Shown here in pieces: positions 52,199 to 61,243 of a stretch of 64,000 nucleotides of DNA. Position 1 is the first letter of the stretch; each line of letters begins with the position of its first letter. The position numbers were made by a program, and so were the translations under genes. The notes under the pieces are model-generated. The model was given only the letters and a program-made list of their open reading frames with translations. It was not told the origin of the DNA and did not search any database. Where the stretch lies: positions 1-64,000 of the forward strand of contig PABH01000014.1 of NCBI GenBank assembly GCA_002702705.1. Direction: 5' to 3'. The stretch comes from Anaerolineaceae bacterium (GTDB taxonomy: Bacteria > Chloroflexota > Anaerolineae > Anaerolineales > Anaerolineaceae).

Positions 52199-52903
52199 TT
52201 ACTTTCCACAAACCGGAATATCATCCGGGTTTTCATTGGCATTCACAGCTACACCCAAATATGGAGAAGGATCGAGGGTGTTTTTTATTTCCAGTTCATT
52301 TAAAAACTTGCCCTGTCCATCATCTTTAACGATTGAAAAATGCAGATGGACGCCGGTGGGATTACCTGGTGTGCCGGAAAAATTACCTTGATACCCTAAT
52401 AAGGTGCCGGCAGGCACAAAAACTTCGATCGTGTTTGGAGGAAATTCCGAGGCAATGCTGGAGTTACCATCCTTATCCGCCATATGGGTGTAATATGTCC
52501 AGATTTGTGTATTTGGGTTTAATGGGTCGCTGGGGATGCGGATAATGACGGTGGATTTCCAATCCGGTAAGCGGCTTAGATAACCATCATAGGCTGCGTA
52601 GATTGGTGTAATTCCCGGTTCGGTACCGCCAAAAATATCCAACCCCTGGTGGCGATGTCCGGGGCGAAATGAATCATCCCATACAAAACCGATGAATCCG
52701 TTCGTTGGCATTTGAAAAGGAGCATCTCCACAGGTTTCACCGGCATGGATTTCCCATTCCGGGTATTTTTCAGGATTTCGAATATAAGCGCCGACTTTCA
52801 TTGAGCGATTTCCGGTATCCCCTCGAGCAACAAAATAAAAATAACCAACCCCAGCGGCGAGGATGACAACCAGAACTAATAATCCGAATACAACTTTTTT
52901 CAT
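52199..52903 (-). CDS. membrane-anchored M23 metallopeptidase
   Basis: 234 residues. One N-terminal TM helix or uncleaved signal (VVFGLLVLVVILAAGVGYFYF) then an M23 domain: zinc ligands are in RHQGLDIFGG (HxxxD) and GVHLHFSI (HxH). The domain should lie outside the membrane and cut peptide cross-links of peptidoglycan, or act as an inactive wall-binding relative. It starts at the miaB stop (TAATG), so translation is coupled. Confidence 0.88.
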   Translation of the reverse strand: MKKVVFGLLVLVVILAAGVGYFYFVARGDTGNRSMKVGAYIRNPEKYPEWEIHAGETCGDAPFQMPTNGFIGFVWDDSFRPGHRHQGLDIFGGTEPGITPIYAAYDGYLSRLPDWKSTVIIRIPSDPLNPNTQIWTYYTHMADKDGNSSIASEFPPNTIEVFVPAGTLLGYQGNFSGTPGNPTGVHLHFSIVKDDGQGKFLNELEIKNTLDPSPYLGVAVNANENPDDIPVCGK

Positions 52904-54219
52904 TAAACCAATTCAGCAAGCATCGACCACGGACCAGTCCAGGTGATTTTTACTGGTTTTAACTTACCACGTAAATCTTGGTCGCTTTCAACAAAGACCA
53001 ATTTGTTGGTTTCTGTTCTGCCACGCCAGCGTCCTTTGCGGCCTTTTTCTTCAAATAATACCGGAACGGTTTGGTTCGGGTAGGTGGCATGGATTTGCGT
53101 GACGATCCCTTCCTGCAGTTCTTCTAACAAACGGAATCGTTCCCACTTTTCTTCATCGGGTACATTGTCTTCCATTCGCCGTTCAGAAACCGTTCCTGTA
53201 CGAGGAGAATAGCGGGCTAAGTGGGCGACATCTAATTTTAGGTCAGCTAACAGGTCGTAGGTATCTTGAAATTGAGCTTGTGTTTCACCCGGAAATCCAA
53301 CAATAATATCGGTAGCAATGGATACTCCGGGAATTCGTTCTCGAATCTTGTGGACCAGTTCCCGATATTGGCTGTTGGTATACCCACGGCGCATATTTTC
53401 TAACACCTGATCATTTCCGGCCTGAATAGGAACTTCAATATGGGGCATGACTTTTGGAAATTCAGCTACAGTGTCGAGCAGCTCGTCTGTCATGTAGCTG
53501 GGGTGGGAAGTTAAAAAGCGAATACGTTCCAGGCCATCAATGGTGTGCATCCGGCGCATTAAACCGCCCAGGGTCGGATAATCACCGTTGTCTTTGCCGT
53601 AACGGTCAACAATTTGCCCCAAGAGCGTGATTTCTTTTACGCCTTGTTTTACAAGTGATTCGCTTTCGGCCAGAATTTCTATCGGTGGACGGCTTTTTTC
53701 AATACCACGCCGGTATGGAATGATACAGTAGGTGCAGGCATGTGAACAGCCCAAAACCACCGGCACAAAACTGGAAATGAGGTTTCCCTTGTCTCCATCC
53801 GGTAAGACCAGATCGCCATCCATAAAAGCGAACCGCATTTCCGTGGTATCGATTTCATGGCTGCGGCCTTCTTTTTCGAGCAAGTGGGTGATGAGTGGTT
53901 CGGGATCAGATGGCGGGGAAAATACATCTACATATGGAAAACGTTTTTCCAAGACCGGATTGTTTTTAACACCCACTAAACAGCCCATTAAATTAATTAC
54001 AAGATTGGGGTTTTGTTTTTTGAGTGGTTGTAAGGAACTTAATCGCCCAATGGCTTTATCTTCCGCACTTTGGCGAACGACACAAGTATTTAAAATAATA
54101 ACGTCTGCGTTTGCCGGTTTTTCGGTATCTTCGTAGCCCAGTTTTTCCAGGGCAGAAGCAACCCGTTGGGAATCCGCAACGTTCATTTGACAGCCTTCAG
54201 TCCAGATATGGTATTTCAT
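52903..54219 (-). CDS. miaB: tRNA-2-methylthio-N6-dimethylallyladenosine synthase MiaB
   Basis: 438 residues from the ATG at 54219. MiaB adds a methylthio group to i6A37 of tRNAs using two iron-sulfur clusters and SAM. N-terminal UPF0004 cysteines are in TEGCQMN, LNTCVVR and NLMGCLVG; the radical SAM motif is CSHACTYCIIPYRRG (CX3CX2C); the C-terminal TRAM domain is about 370-438. GQIVDRYG replaces the GQNVNSYG usual in MiaB, so the related MtaB or RimO is a weak alternative, but GC(Q)MN and the overall layout favour MiaB. Confidence 0.88.
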   Translation of the reverse strand: MKYHIWTEGCQMNVADSQRVASALEKLGYEDTEKPANADVIILNTCVVRQSAEDKAIGRLSSLQPLKKQNPNLVINLMGCLVGVKNNPVLEKRFPYVDVFSPPSDPEPLITHLLEKEGRSHEIDTTEMRFAFMDGDLVLPDGDKGNLISSFVPVVLGCSHACTYCIIPYRRGIEKSRPPIEILAESESLVKQGVKEITLLGQIVDRYGKDNGDYPTLGGLMRRMHTIDGLERIRFLTSHPSYMTDELLDTVAEFPKVMPHIEVPIQAGNDQVLENMRRGYTNSQYRELVHKIRERIPGVSIATDIIVGFPGETQAQFQDTYDLLADLKLDVAHLARYSPRTGTVSERRMEDNVPDEEKWERFRLLEELQEGIVTQIHATYPNQTVPVLFEEKGRKGRWRGRTETNKLVFVESDQDLRGKLKPVKITWTGPWSMLAELV

Positions 54220-54321
54220 GTGGCGTATTATATCAAAAATTTGCAAAAAAAGTATACCGTTTTACTCCAATTTAGCTGTACGAACTATCAACAAGTAACA
54301 GAATCCTGATAAAATCGAAGG

Positions 54322-55575
54322 ATGAAAAATTATAAAAACAAACAAATCGGATTAATTCTGATTGGATTAATGATTGTTATGGCTATCATAATGGCATCCG
54401 TACCGGGGATACGGAATCGTTTGTTATGGCGTTGGGAAATTGCTCGGGCTTATATGGGTGGGGTAGTCAACCCGGTAGAAGCCATACCAACGGCAAAACC
54501 CGCTGTTAATACCGAGGAAGTGATCAAACAGCCGACTTACACTGTTACGCCTACCGTCACCCTTAAATCAACCCTGACAGCTGAACCAACAGCTACCCCT
54601 CAGCCTAGCCCTACCCCCCTGCCGGAACAAGTCCGTTTAAACTCTCCAGCCTATGAATTGCAGGATATTAATAACTGCGGTCCGGCTACCCTGGCAATGT
54701 ATCTCCGGTATTACGGTTGGGAGGGTGATCAGTTTACCATTTCCGATATCATTAAACCCATTCCGCAGGATCGAAATGTAAATATTGAGGAATTGGATTA
54801 TTACGTCAAGAACTATGCCGGATGGTTAAATACAATTTACCGGGTGGGGGGTGATCTGGAATTGTTAAAACAATTAACGGCAGCGGGTTTCCCGGTATTA
54901 ATCGAAGAAACTTTTCGTTTTGAGGAAACTTATTGGCCGAATGATGATCGCTGGGCGGGGCATTATTTACTGGTAAATGGGTATGATGATCAAAACCAGG
55001 TTTTTTTGACCCAAGATTCTTATAAAGGAGCTGATTTATGGGTTCCTTATGAGGAATTGGATCGCAACTGGCAGGCCTTTAATCGCGTATATACACTTGT
55101 ATACTTACCTGAGCAGGAGGAGCAGTTAAAAGCGATTTTAGGAAAAAACTGGGATGCGGATGCCAACCGGCAACATGCCTTAGAAGTGGCTGAAATGGAA
55201 ACAGAAAATGACCCACAAAATACATTTGCCTGGTTTAATCTTGGCTCAAATTTGGTTTATTTTGAAGAATATGATGATGCAGGACTTGCGTATGACAAAG
55301 CCCGGAATATTGGGTGGCCGCAGCGTATGCTGCGTTATCAATTTGGCCCCTTTTTAGCCTATTTTCACGATTTACGAAATGAAGACTTAATGAGCCTGGT
55401 AGAATATGCTCTGGAACGCACCCCCAATTCAGAAGAAGCACTCCTGTGGCAGGGTTGGGGCCTTTACCGTGCAGGAGATAAGCAAGCCGCAATCGAGTCA
55501 TTTCAAAAGGCGATTGAAGCTCATCCGGACTATGTGGATGCGATTTATGGCTTAAATTACGTGTTGGAGAATTAG
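54322..55575 (+). CDS. C39-like peptidase with TPR repeats, membrane-anchored
   Basis: 417 residues. An N-terminal TM helix (LILIGLMIVMAIIMASVPG), a Pro/Thr-rich stalk to about 105, then a C39-like papain fold with NNCGPATLAMYLRYYGW (Cys119) and WAGHYLLVNGYDD (His214, Asp222). From about 265 there are two or more TPR-type units (NTFAWFNLGSNLVYFEEYDDAGLAYDKA first part of it, then ALLWQGWGLYRAGDKQAA). C39 enzymes cleave double-Gly leaders when fused to transporters, but this one has none, so a peptide- or wall-related substrate is more likely. Confidence 0.8.
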   Translation: MKNYKNKQIGLILIGLMIVMAIIMASVPGIRNRLLWRWEIARAYMGGVVNPVEAIPTAKPAVNTEEVIKQPTYTVTPTVTLKSTLTAEPTATPQPSPTPLPEQVRLNSPAYELQDINNCGPATLAMYLRYYGWEGDQFTISDIIKPIPQDRNVNIEELDYYVKNYAGWLNTIYRVGGDLELLKQLTAAGFPVLIEETFRFEETYWPNDDRWAGHYLLVNGYDDQNQVFLTQDSYKGADLWVPYEELDRNWQAFNRVYTLVYLPEQEEQLKAILGKNWDADANRQHALEVAEMETENDPQNTFAWFNLGSNLVYFEEYDDAGLAYDKARNIGWPQRMLRYQFGPFLAYFHDLRNEDLMSLVEYALERTPNSEEALLWQGWGLYRAGDKQAAIESFQKAIEAHPDYVDAIYGLNYVLEN

Positions 55576-55608
55576 AGAAATTATTTAAGAAATAGGAGCT
55601 TGGAACGA

Positions 55609-57051
55609 ATGGATAAACGTGTTATCTGGGTGATTGTCGCTGTCATTGGGATTGTGACCATTTTATGTTGTTGTTTGATCTTGGTTTCGGGCGGATTAAG
55701 TGCTCTTTTTTTGTCGGCTAATTCAAGCAGTCAAAGCAACCAGCCGGTAATTACAGTTCAGGTTGAAGAACGCGAACCGGTGCAGCTGCCGACCCTATCT
55801 CCTGATGATCCTTCGCCTTTGCCCGATCAAAATGAAGCTGAGGGTGAAATAAGATTAACCGATGAATTGGTTTCTCAAATGGACCAAATTCAAGCTGAAG
55901 TGGAATCCTTTCGGGATTTACCTTCAAACCCATTGATTGACCGTAAGCTCCTTTCCACCGAAGATTTACAAAGAAGGGTTTTAGAAGATTTTTTTGATGA
56001 TTATGACGAAGAAGAAATGTTTCTGGATCTGGTTGAATTAGATTTGCTTGGATTATTAAACCGCGACTATGATTTATATGAATTGTATGTTGCTTTATAC
56101 AGTGAACAAATTTCCGGTTTTTATGATAATGAAACCACGGAAATGGTGGTAGTTCAGGGCAAAACTTTTGGTGGCTCGGAGCGAATGACTTATGCGCATG
56201 AATATACACACGCGCTGCAGGATGCCGCCTATGATTTGGATGATGGTTTGAACATAAATGAAGAAGACTGCGAATTGAGTGGAGAATATTGTTTGGCGGT
56301 ACAGGCTCTGATTGAAGGGGATGCAACCCTGACCGAACTGCTCTGGTTCCAACAGTTTTCCAGTGATCAAGACCAAAAAGATGTGATGGATTTTTATGAT
56401 AGTTATGAAAGTCCGATTTACGATTCCGCTCCCCTGTTTCTGCAGGAGGATTTTGTATTCCCTTATAATCAGGGATTTGAATTTGCTCAATTTTTATTTG
56501 AAAAAGGTGGGTATGCGGCCATAAATGATGCCTATCTTAACCCGCCCCAAAGCTCGGAACAAATTTTACACCCCGAAATGTATCCAAATGAATCTCCGGT
56601 TCAGGTTGATTTACCCGATCTTTCCACAATATTAGGAGAAAACTGGCAGGATCTGGGTGCAAGTCCCCTCGGAGAATGGGGTTGGTATTTGCTGTTGGCA
56701 AAACCGGATCAACCCCAATGGGCTTTGTCTGAGAATAAAGCTAAAGATGCTGCCGCCGGATGGGGTGGTGATGCTTATACTGTTTATTACCAGGAAGAAT
56801 TGGATCAAGCGATTTTGGTTAGTTTGAGTGTTTGGGATTCCGAAAAAGAGGCCAACGAGTTTTGGGATAATATCTTGTTATATGGCGATCAGCGATGGGG
56901 CTCTAATTACGAGGTGCTGAACAATCAAAGAGTATGGCAGTTGGAAGATCAGGTTGTGCTGCTCGAAAAAGACAATGATCAGGTTGCATGGGTGATTGCA
57001 CCAGATATGGAAACATTGGAATCAATTAAACTGGAAATTGAGGGTTTGTAG
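55609..57051 (+). CDS. membrane-anchored HEXXH metalloprotease-like protein
   Basis: 480 residues from the ATG at 55609 (AGGAG ten bases before). An N-terminal TM helix with CCC (about 7-36) is followed by a Pro/Asp/Glu-rich stalk and a large acidic domain. HEYTH at 197-201 (MTYAHEYTHALQDA) and EGDA with Glu236 (VQALIEGDATLTEL) give a gluzincin-like zinc site, HEXXH plus a distant Glu. It is 33 bases after the C39/TPR gene and may share its promoter. Function is unknown; an extracellular peptidase is the natural guess. Confidence 0.75.
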   Translation: MDKRVIWVIVAVIGIVTILCCCLILVSGGLSALFLSANSSSQSNQPVITVQVEEREPVQLPTLSPDDPSPLPDQNEAEGEIRLTDELVSQMDQIQAEVESFRDLPSNPLIDRKLLSTEDLQRRVLEDFFDDYDEEEMFLDLVELDLLGLLNRDYDLYELYVALYSEQISGFYDNETTEMVVVQGKTFGGSERMTYAHEYTHALQDAAYDLDDGLNINEEDCELSGEYCLAVQALIEGDATLTELLWFQQFSSDQDQKDVMDFYDSYESPIYDSAPLFLQEDFVFPYNQGFEFAQFLFEKGGYAAINDAYLNPPQSSEQILHPEMYPNESPVQVDLPDLSTILGENWQDLGASPLGEWGWYLLLAKPDQPQWALSENKAKDAAAGWGGDAYTVYYQEELDQAILVSLSVWDSEKEANEFWDNILLYGDQRWGSNYEVLNNQRVWQLEDQVVLLEKDNDQVAWVIAPDMETLESIKLEIEGL

Positions 57052-57056
57052 GAAAA

Positions 57057-57734
57057 ATGGGTATTGATGTTTCTCGCATAAAAGCCATTTGTTTTGATGT
57101 GGATGGTACGTTGAGTGATACTGATGATATGTGGGTCAGCCAATTCACAAAAAGAATGGCTCGATTAAAATTTTTATTCCCTAACAAAGATATTGTTCCA
57201 TTTGCCCGTTGGGCGGTGATGGCGATGGAATCACCTGGCAATCTGGTTTATGAATTATTTGACCGGTTACATCTGGATGATGATGTGGCTGGCTTATACA
57301 GCAAAATAGCAAAAAGCCGCCTGGGGAAAAAGCCAAAACATTTTTGGTTAATTCCACGGGTGGAGGAAATGCTGCATCATTTAAAACTGAAGTACCCATT
57401 GGCTGTTGTCAGCGCAAGAGATGCACACGGTACCGGCTTATTTTTGGAACAATTCTTTTTGCATCCCATTTTTACTGCGATTGCTACCTCACAGACTTGT
57501 ATTTATACAAAACCTTTCCCGGACCCGGTTATATGGGCTGCCCAACAGATGCAGGTCAGACCCGAAGAGTGTTTGATGGTGGGAGATACAACGGTTGATA
57601 TCCGGGCAGGAAAATCTGCCGGCGCGCAGACGGTGGGCGTTTTATGTGGTTTTGGCACAGAAAGAGAGCTGCGCCGAGCCGGGGCGGATTTAATTCTCAA
57701 TACGACCCATGAATTATTAGACCATTTGGAATAA
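57057..57734 (+). CDS. HAD-family phosphatase-like hydrolase
   Basis: 225 residues. HAD motif I DVDGTLSD (15-22, nucleophile Asp), motif II VVSARD, motif III Lys in TKPFPDPVIWAA and motif IV MVGDTTVDIRAGKSAG are all in place. A helical cap lies between motif I and II. This is the phosphoglycolate phosphatase/beta-phosphoglucomutase-like subgroup, though the substrate cannot be set. It starts five bases after the HEXXH gene and ends at a strong terminator. Confidence 0.88.
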   Translation: MGIDVSRIKAICFDVDGTLSDTDDMWVSQFTKRMARLKFLFPNKDIVPFARWAVMAMESPGNLVYELFDRLHLDDDVAGLYSKIAKSRLGKKPKHFWLIPRVEEMLHHLKLKYPLAVVSARDAHGTGLFLEQFFLHPIFTAIATSQTCIYTKPFPDPVIWAAQQMQVRPEECLMVGDTTVDIRAGKSAGAQTVGVLCGFGTERELRRAGADLILNTTHELLDHLE

Positions 57735-57755
57735 AGTTTCAAATTCCAGAACTAG

Positions 57756-57790
57756 AAAAAAGCATCGTCCACATAAGGCGATGCTTTTTT
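57756..57790. terminator. bidirectional terminator
   Basis: AAAAAAGCATCG (57756-57767) pairs with CGATGCTTTTTT (57779-57790), and the tract of A and T on each side fits termination in both directions. It lies between the convergent HAD gene and a four-TM protein gene. Confidence 0.88.
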
Positions 57791-57814
57791 TATAATGGTT
57801 TTTTTGGTCTTTAT

Positions 57815-58297
57815 CTAAAAATCAATGCCAAACAAACGGAGAAGTGGGCGTCCTGCTGCCATTCCGGGCCAGGGAATTGCTGCCAGAACCAGGATGATGG
57901 ATAAGCTAATCCAGATGGCGGTTCTGCGGTATTTTTTGAGGGACTCGCCAACCTTTTTGGCTTGGCTGCTGCCTATATGGGCAACAATAACAGCTAACAG
58001 CATCAAGACCCAATGTTCTACCGCAAAGAATCGTAATGCACTGTTACTCATAACTTCTGAACCACCGTTGATCATCACACCACCCCAACCTTTGGTGAAA
58101 AAGAGGATGATCCCAAACAAAACTTGTAAATCAAAAACGCTGGTGTACATCATTAAAAATCGACGATCCTGATCCTGATACGTTTTTTTCCCAAACCAAC
58201 CGCTGAAGGCGCGGATCAATACCAGCAGCGCAAAAATTAAAACGAGCCAGCGCGTCAGGTTGTGAAGGGTTAATAAGATAAGGTTTACTGTCTGCAT
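57815..58297 (-). CDS. four-TM membrane protein with conserved-looking histidines
   Basis: 160 residues, four TM segments (about 7-28, 50-68, 88-108, 128-146). Histidines lie in or near helices: LHNLTRW, FAVEHWVLMLL and VAHIG. This layout recalls small cytochrome b-like proteins found beside other genes, but there is no haem signature I can prove, so cytochrome identity is only a suggestion. It stands alone after the HAD terminator. Confidence 0.6.
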   Translation of the reverse strand: MQTVNLILLTLHNLTRWLVLIFALLVLIRAFSGWFGKKTYQDQDRRFLMMYTSVFDLQVLFGIILFFTKGWGGVMINGGSEVMSNSALRFFAVEHWVLMLLAVIVAHIGSSQAKKVGESLKKYRRTAIWISLSIILVLAAIPWPGMAAGRPLLRLFGIDF

Positions 58298-58667
58298 AGA
58301 TGTTGTTCTCCCTGTATTAAGTCAGCCGCATGTTGTTGAGCTGCCTTTTTTGTTTAATTGTAGCCAAAATCAGATTTGTGCTAAAGAGAACAGGTTGTAC
58401 AGGTACTAGCCCCCGCCCGTTTTTTAAATTTCCCCTTTAAAAGTCAAACGCCGGGATGAGGGGGGCATCCAGGCGATTGACTTCTGTATAATACCAAACC
58501 ACCCAAAAAAGCACAAGGGTTTTAAAATTAAAAAAAGATTAGAAAATGTTCGTTTTTGGTTGTTTGAGGGTTATAAAAATAAACTTAGATCATTCCGTTC
58601 CCTTCTTTTTTTCGGTATACTTAAATTGGATATTTATTGGTTGATTTATTGGTCGAAAGGTCTTCGT
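58298..58667. other. 370-base divergent intergenic region before the RelA/SpoT gene
   Basis: No convincing ORF. There are two -10-like hexamers, TATAAT (58487-58492) and TATACT (58616-58621), without good -35 partners. The C/G-rich part near 58411-58421 stands out in the AT-rich surroundings. No terminator or named RNA is seen. Confidence 0.45.
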
Positions 58668-60524
58668 ATGGCACAAATTGAGTCTGTTAAGGAAATTCGC
58701 CCCGCATTTGACCCCGTTTTTGATCCGGGAAATTTTGTGCCGCGCACCAAAGCCATTGAGGCTGCTTATCATTGGGGAAAAGAATTACACAAAGGGCAAT
58801 TAAGAATGAGTGGGGAACCTTATTTTGAAACCCATTGTGTTTGGGTAGCAAATTTTATTGATAAATTGGTTGGTAATGAGGCTTGGACAATAGCAGCTCT
58901 TTTGCATGACAGCGTAGAAGATCAGGATAGTGACTTTGAACAAATCCGAGAATTTTTTCCCGGTGACCTAGGCAAGGAGATTGCCCATATTGTTGATGGG
59001 GTTACCAAGATCAGTAATCCAAGGGATGGGCGATCTCGCCAATTGGAAACTTTACGCAAAATTGCCATGTTTCGGGATCCTGGTGTATTTTTGGTAAAAC
59101 TGGCGGATAAAAGCCACAATGTGTTAACCCTCCAGCACATGTCTGAGAAAAAGAGAATCGATAAAGCCAGTGAAGCCATTCGGGCATATGGAAAACTGGC
59201 TGGGATTTTAAATTGTTACCGTTGGCGGCGTTGGTTGGAAGATATGTCGTTTCCATTTGCTGACCCGGAAACTTATGAATTTGTGCGTACGAAAGTCGAT
59301 AGTGATCCACGATTAAATGTAAGTTTCATTAATAATATGCTGCAAGATTTAAGTAAATTAATGGAAAAAACAGGGATTGAAGGAACGGTATCGGTTACGG
59401 TTAATGGCTATTGGCAGGCCTGGCAGAAACTTCGCCGCATGGCCCGTATGCGCCTGGCTTCCATGAATACATTCGAATCCTTAAATGACTTAATTAGCTT
59501 CAGAATGATTATTGACAGCAATAACTTAACGGAGTGTTATGCCTTGTTAGGTCAGGTCAACCGGTTTTTTGGTCCCTATTTGGATCAAAACCGATTTGAT
59601 GATTACATTGCTTGTCCTCAAAATGGGTATCAAGCCATTCAGGTCACAGCCTGGATGCCAGATCTGGGAGCGATTGAAGTGGCGATTGCAACGGAAGAGA
59701 TGGAAGGTGAGAACCGTTGGGGAATTATTTATGCGCTAAAAAATAATAAAGATATTAGCCGTTACCGCCCGGTTGAAATCTTCACACCAACCGGAGGGGC
59801 TCGATTTTTGCCGGAGGGTTCTTCCGTGTTGGATGCGGTTGCTTCTATCCAGCAAGAATTTTTGTTGGATAAAATCAGTGCGGTGGAAGTAAATGGTAAC
59901 CTGGCAAAACTTTCTGATCGGGTTAATCCAGGCGATGTAGTTGAAGTCATTACAACCGAAAAAAGGTTAATTCCGGAACCTGGTTGGTTAACATTTGTAA
60001 ATCCAAATACAGCACGGTTACTGCGGTCTGTATTGGCGCTCGAAGGTCTAAAACATACGGCTGAACAGGGACGGAAAAAATTAAAGGATTTATTGGTTGG
60101 CCGAGGGGTTCTGGCGTTAGAAGATGTTCAGGCTCTGTATCCCGAAAGGGTGGATAATTTATTGGAAACATTGGGTGCTGCCAATTTGGAAGACTTATAT
60201 GCTGCGTTGGGCAGCGGAGCCATTCGTGAGAGTGAGTTAACGACTGCATTGGATGAGGTGGAAATTTCATTCAGTGCATTGAACTGGACGACCATCCATA
60301 TCACAGGCAACAAATCGTCTAATAAGCCGGGTGTCTTGGCGCGGTTAGCTGGTTTAATCTCTGATGCAGGGGGGAATATCGTTCGTTCTGTGAACAATAC
60401 TTCGACCGATGGTAGTTTTTATCTGCGCTTGGTTGTGGAAGGCCTGGATAAGGACAAACAGCAGTTCATTCAGGACGCCTACTGGGTATCCGGCATTCGA
60501 TTTGAAGTGATTGAATTAGCTTAA
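58668..60524 (+). CDS. RelA/SpoT homologue, hydrolase intact, synthetase degenerate
   Basis: 618 residues from the ATG at 58668 (AAAGG upstream). HD hydrolase domain: His56 (ETHCVWVANF), His80-Asp81 and Glu84-Asp85 (ALLHDSVEDQD), Asp147 (LVKLADKSHNV) all match ppGpp hydrolases. The synthetase region (about 235-360) is recognisable (SLNDLISFRMIIDS, FDDYIACPQNGYQAIQ) but the ATP-binding GRPKHIYSIYKKM is replaced by GYWQAWQKLRRM and the EIQIRTKEMH stretch by EVAIATEEME. A TGS domain (about 368-430) and a C-terminal ACT domain (about 545-618) follow. The first ORF start, 36 codons earlier, has no site. Likely a (p)ppGpp hydrolase. Confidence 0.82.
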   Translation: MAQIESVKEIRPAFDPVFDPGNFVPRTKAIEAAYHWGKELHKGQLRMSGEPYFETHCVWVANFIDKLVGNEAWTIAALLHDSVEDQDSDFEQIREFFPGDLGKEIAHIVDGVTKISNPRDGRSRQLETLRKIAMFRDPGVFLVKLADKSHNVLTLQHMSEKKRIDKASEAIRAYGKLAGILNCYRWRRWLEDMSFPFADPETYEFVRTKVDSDPRLNVSFINNMLQDLSKLMEKTGIEGTVSVTVNGYWQAWQKLRRMARMRLASMNTFESLNDLISFRMIIDSNNLTECYALLGQVNRFFGPYLDQNRFDDYIACPQNGYQAIQVTAWMPDLGAIEVAIATEEMEGENRWGIIYALKNNKDISRYRPVEIFTPTGGARFLPEGSSVLDAVASIQQEFLLDKISAVEVNGNLAKLSDRVNPGDVVEVITTEKRLIPEPGWLTFVNPNTARLLRSVLALEGLKHTAEQGRKKLKDLLVGRGVLALEDVQALYPERVDNLLETLGAANLEDLYAALGSGAIRESELTTALDEVEISFSALNWTTIHITGNKSSNKPGVLARLAGLISDAGGNIVRSVNNTSTDGSFYLRLVVEGLDKDKQQFIQDAYWVSGIRFEVIELA

Positions 60525-60529
60525 AACAC

Positions 60530-60557
60530 TTGACAAGGTAAAAATTCATGATAATAT
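60530..60557 (+). promoter_or_regulatory. promoter of the ABC transporter operon
   Basis: TTGACA (60530-60535), a perfect -35, and TAATAT (60552-60557), with a 16-base spacer. It lies just after the RelA/SpoT stop. Transcription would begin near 60564, at the first of two palindromes. Confidence 0.7.
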
Positions 60558-60560
60558 TTT

Positions 60561-60592
60561 TGTAAACAAGTTTGTATCGCAAACCAGTTTGC
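60561..60592. promoter_or_regulatory. two tandem operator palindromes
   Basis: TGTAAACAAGTTTGTA (60561-60576) and GCAAACCAGTTTGC (60579-60592) share the core AAAC-NN-GTTT, with 17 bases between the cores. They cover the probable transcription start. The winged-helix regulator at 61236 is the natural candidate to bind. Confidence 0.6.
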
Positions 60593-60604
60593 AAGGAGAG
60601 TATT

Positions 60605-61243
60605 GTGAATCAGGAAAATTTAAATATCAACGAAATTATGCGAAACACCAAAAAGTATTGGTATGTGGATGGTTTATCTGAACTTGCCGGTGGTGTTTTG
60701 ATTGTTATGATTGGGGTAACCTATTACTTAAGTTCTTTGATCCCCAATGTGGTTGTCCGGAGTTTAATGTTGGGTCTTGGGCAGCCCGTAATCATCATTT
60801 TTGGTAGTGTGTTAATTGGGAAGGCTGTAAAAAAGATAAAAGAAACCCTTACCTATCCCCGGACAGGGTATCTTAGTTTTCGTCGTCAGAAATCAAAAAA
60901 GGTGAGTCGGGTTTTATTTATTATCATTTTTGCTATTGCAGTCAGTGTAATGGTTGGTTTTGTTGCATCCAATTTACCGGATCAGTTCATACCGTTAGTG
61001 GTGGGACTTTTTATGTCAATTTTAATTATTTTTATTGGCTACCAAAACAACGTACCCCGTTTTTATTTGATTGCAGTATTAACTGTCGGTTTGGGTTTGC
61101 TCATTAGTTTATGGTATCCAGAAGGTGTTTTGCCATTTGTTTTTATGTTTGTTGGATCGGGTATTTTATGGTTGATTTCCGGTGGATGGACACTCTTTAA
61201 TTACCTGCGAAATACCAATCCGGTGGAGGTTTTGGATGAATGA
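60605..61243 (+). CDS. six-TM membrane protein, first gene of ABC operon
   Basis: 212 residues from a GTG at 60605 with AAGGAGAG four bases upstream; the longer frame reads through the operator palindromes. After a ~20-residue lead come six hydrophobic segments, with basic loops (RTGYLSFRRQKSKK) on the inner side. No family is known to me. Its gene overlaps that of the winged-helix regulator by eight bases, and an ABC transporter is encoded further on, so it may be part of the same membrane complex. Confidence 0.7.
   Translation: MNQENLNINEIMRNTKKYWYVDGLSELAGGVLIVMIGVTYYLSSLIPNVVVRSLMLGLGQPVIIIFGSVLIGKAVKKIKETLTYPRTGYLSFRRQKSKKVSRVLFIIIFAIAVSVMVGFVASNLPDQFIPLVVGLFMSILIIFIGYQNNVPRFYLIAVLTVGLGLLISLWYPEGVLPFVFMFVGSGILWLISGGWTLFNYLRNTNPVEVLDE

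Noticed and set aside
55751-56326. 191-codon open frame opposite the HEXXH gene
   Set aside because: His/Pro/Phe-rich shadow; the plus-strand gene has a TM helix, stalk and zinc motif that explain the region.
58487-58492. TATAAT with TTGACT close by as a promoter
   Set aside because: The spacing between the two is only about four bases, and no other good -35 lies at 16-18 bases.
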